DNA of 64,000 bases, from IMG/VR virus record IMGVR_UViG_3300017962_003867, positions 1 through 64,000 of that record. One strand, given 5' to 3'. Source of the DNA: a virus. This document shows positions 62,590-64,000 of this stretch, piece after piece. The notes below the pieces were generated by a model. That model was not told the origin of the DNA. It searched no databases and saw only the letters and a list, made by a program, of their open reading frames with translations. Numbering within the stretch: the first letter of the stretch is position 1; every line of letters begins with the position of its first letter. The position numbers and the translations under genes were made by a program.

Positions 62590-63870
62590 GTGGCAACGTT
62601 TAAAGAAATATCAGCAGCGGACGTAAAGACATCACGTTCTGTCCTGAACCAACTGGTCGATGTTATTCAAGAAGATATATCAGGTTCTGCGACAAGGAAG
62701 TCATACCAACAGTTCGTGACAGGTGGCGTTGGTCCTGGTGTAACATCATCTTTGTACCAAACAGTATATGATCAAGATTTTACCTTACAGACAGCAAATC
62801 CGCTTTTTGACATGACGGTTGGTGTCTACGAATCTGGGGCTACAGTTCTCAGTTCTTCAACAGGTACTGACTCAAATGGTAAACTTCTTTTCCCGTCTCA
62901 GTCTTTGATGATGAGAGAAAAGGTTGATGTATATCGACAGTATGCCGCCAATCTGCTAGGCGATTCTTCTCTATCATTCTCTACGCCTTACGGATCCACG
63001 AACACCGATGACCAGGTAGACAACGCCGCGTTTATATCTTTCAAACGCCTGTTTACAAGAGACAAGATCAAGCGAGAAACGTTCGCAATGAAGATGTATC
63101 AATTCGCGAATGGAGCTGATGAAACGAACAGGAGTTATGCAGTCACCGGTGAGCAAAATCTATTTCAAACAGCGACCGGGTCTGCCAGTATCTTTACAGA
63201 TTTCGGATCATCGACTAACAGACGCCGAACTTTCGGCGGGGAGGTTGGTAACCTTGTCGATTCCACCGACTCATCTAAGCACGTAGGGCTTGTTTTTTAC
63301 GATGCCGGAACAGTCGTTCTCAACCTTGGTGGTCGAGGAAGCGCTGCCTCACAATTAAGAGCAGTTGCAGGAGACCAGTATCTCTCAGGCGCGATCTCTG
63401 CCATGGTTGCAGCTTCTAGCGCGGACAATCTAGATGTGCCGTATGGCAAGGAAATAATGGGACTATCTTCGTTCAGCGCCGGCGTTGGCGCGACCAAGTT
63501 GGTTCCTGACTTAATGACATCTGCTAGCATTGATGATATTGTTGATCACCTTAGTATGACTAGATTTTCGTCAGGTTCATTGACAGCTGCGACGTTCCAA
63601 AACAATACAAACATCAATTCTACTCTTATCTTCTGCAGAGCGACAGCAGACGAATTCAACTATTCTTCTAACCCAACATACACCGATTCTGATAACAGGA
63701 TCAGAGTGATTGAAGAAGGACAAGAAGACGTGCAACGCTCATTCACGTACATTACGACTGTTGGTCTATACGATGTGAATGACAATCTACTAGCCGTCGC
63801 AAAGCTTTCTCGCCCTATTGAGAAGAATGATGAGAAGGATTTGACTGTTCGAGTGCGACTCGATTTCTAG
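62590..63870 (+). CDS. Virion structural protein, unknown position
   Basis: A 426-residue protein with a GTG start preceded by GAGGAA, 7 bases after its neighbour. It is Ser/Thr-rich with mixed helix and strand, and ends AVAKLSRPIEKNDEKDLTVR, a C-terminus I associate with structural proteins of marine T4-like phages. No enzyme or membrane motif is visible. It lies between the TDxGR protein and another long structural gene, so it is likely part of the tail or baseplate. Confidence 0.62.
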   Translation: MATFKEISAADVKTSRSVLNQLVDVIQEDISGSATRKSYQQFVTGGVGPGVTSSLYQTVYDQDFTLQTANPLFDMTVGVYESGATVLSSSTGTDSNGKLLFPSQSLMMREKVDVYRQYAANLLGDSSLSFSTPYGSTNTDDQVDNAAFISFKRLFTRDKIKRETFAMKMYQFANGADETNRSYAVTGEQNLFQTATGSASIFTDFGSSTNRRRTFGGEVGNLVDSTDSSKHVGLVFYDAGTVVLNLGGRGSAASQLRAVAGDQYLSGAISAMVAASSADNLDVPYGKEIMGLSSFSAGVGATKLVPDLMTSASIDDIVDHLSMTRFSSGSLTAATFQNNTNINSTLIFCRATADEFNYSSNPTYTDSDNRIRVIEEGQEDVQRSFTYITTVGLYDVNDNLLAVAKLSRPIEKNDEKDLTVRVRLDF

Positions 63871-63882
63871 TAGGGGGTCCGA

Positions 63883-64000
63883 GTGTCCCTTTTCAAGCTG
63901 GACAAAAGCTATTTCGATTCTTTCAAGGTCTTAGCGAAACCTAAGAGAACCTTTTCATCATCCAGTAGTGGTGTCACGGGATCGATACCTGTGTATCCCG
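63883..64000 (+). CDS. Structural gene, 5' end only
   Basis: A GTG at 63883 has AGGGGG at 63872-63877 and opens a frame that runs to the window end without a stop. The visible 39 residues begin MSLFKLDKSYFDSFKVLAKP and go on to SSSSGVTGSIPVYP. N-termini of this kind head large structural proteins in marine myoviruses as far as I recall, which suggests a further big virion gene. Too short for domain analysis. Confidence 0.65.
   Translation, partial: MSLFKLDKSYFDSFKVLAKPKRTFSSSSSGVTGSIPVYP

Overview
The window looks like part of a large contractile-tailed (T4-like, probably marine) bacteriophage genome. The evidence is a gp25-like and a gp6-like baseplate wedge pair, a gp55-like late sigma factor, an exact T4-type late promoter element (TATAAATA at 15071-15078), very large modular fibre proteins, and a long glycan-modification island. 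All genes I can support are on the + strand. They are tightly packed, often with ATGA, GTGA or TAATG stop/start overlaps. No stretch above 300 bases lacks a gene; the longest gap is about 197 bases (5858-6054). The host cannot be determined from the sequence alone.

Layout. (1) 1-5857: two tail-fibre-like genes. The first is cut by the window edge; the second ends in a self-cleaving S74 chaperone domain. (2) 6055-19581: a glycan island with a fused GT4/GT2 glycosyltransferase, two GT2 enzymes, a GT7/GT2-like enzyme, a StrG-like 2-oxoglutarate oxygenase, a very short sugar aminotransferase, two methyltransferase-like proteins, a GT10 and a GT11 fucosyltransferase, two different sulfotransferases, a GDP-fucose/colitose synthase, a ColD-like PLP enzyme and GDP-mannose 4,6-dehydratase. 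(3) 19610-24431: a PD-(D/E)XK nuclease with Cas4-like cysteines, two GT4 glycosyltransferases, a membrane protein, the gp55-like sigma factor and a helical protein. (4) 24438-41591: baseplate and virion genes, including a 2209-residue protein. (5) 41616-52314: fibre genes, including a 2417-residue repeat protein and an isolated cistron (50908-52314) with unusual codon use, leader hairpins and a strong terminator. (6) 52450-64000: further virion genes, several with FN3-like domains. The last gene is cut by the window end.

How the parts fit. Gmd makes GDP-4-keto-6-deoxy-mannose. The epimerase/reductase can turn this into GDP-L-fucose. The ColD-like enzyme, which has His in place of the aminotransferase Lys, could instead divert it to a 3,6-dideoxy sugar (GDP-colitose route). 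The GT10 and GT11 enzymes are natural users of such donors, and the two sulfotransferases could sulfate the product. The late promoter in front of the epimerase gene and the gp55-like gene suggest that part of this pathway is made late, with the virion. The glycan may therefore decorate virion proteins, although modification of host surface glycan is equally compatible with the sequence.
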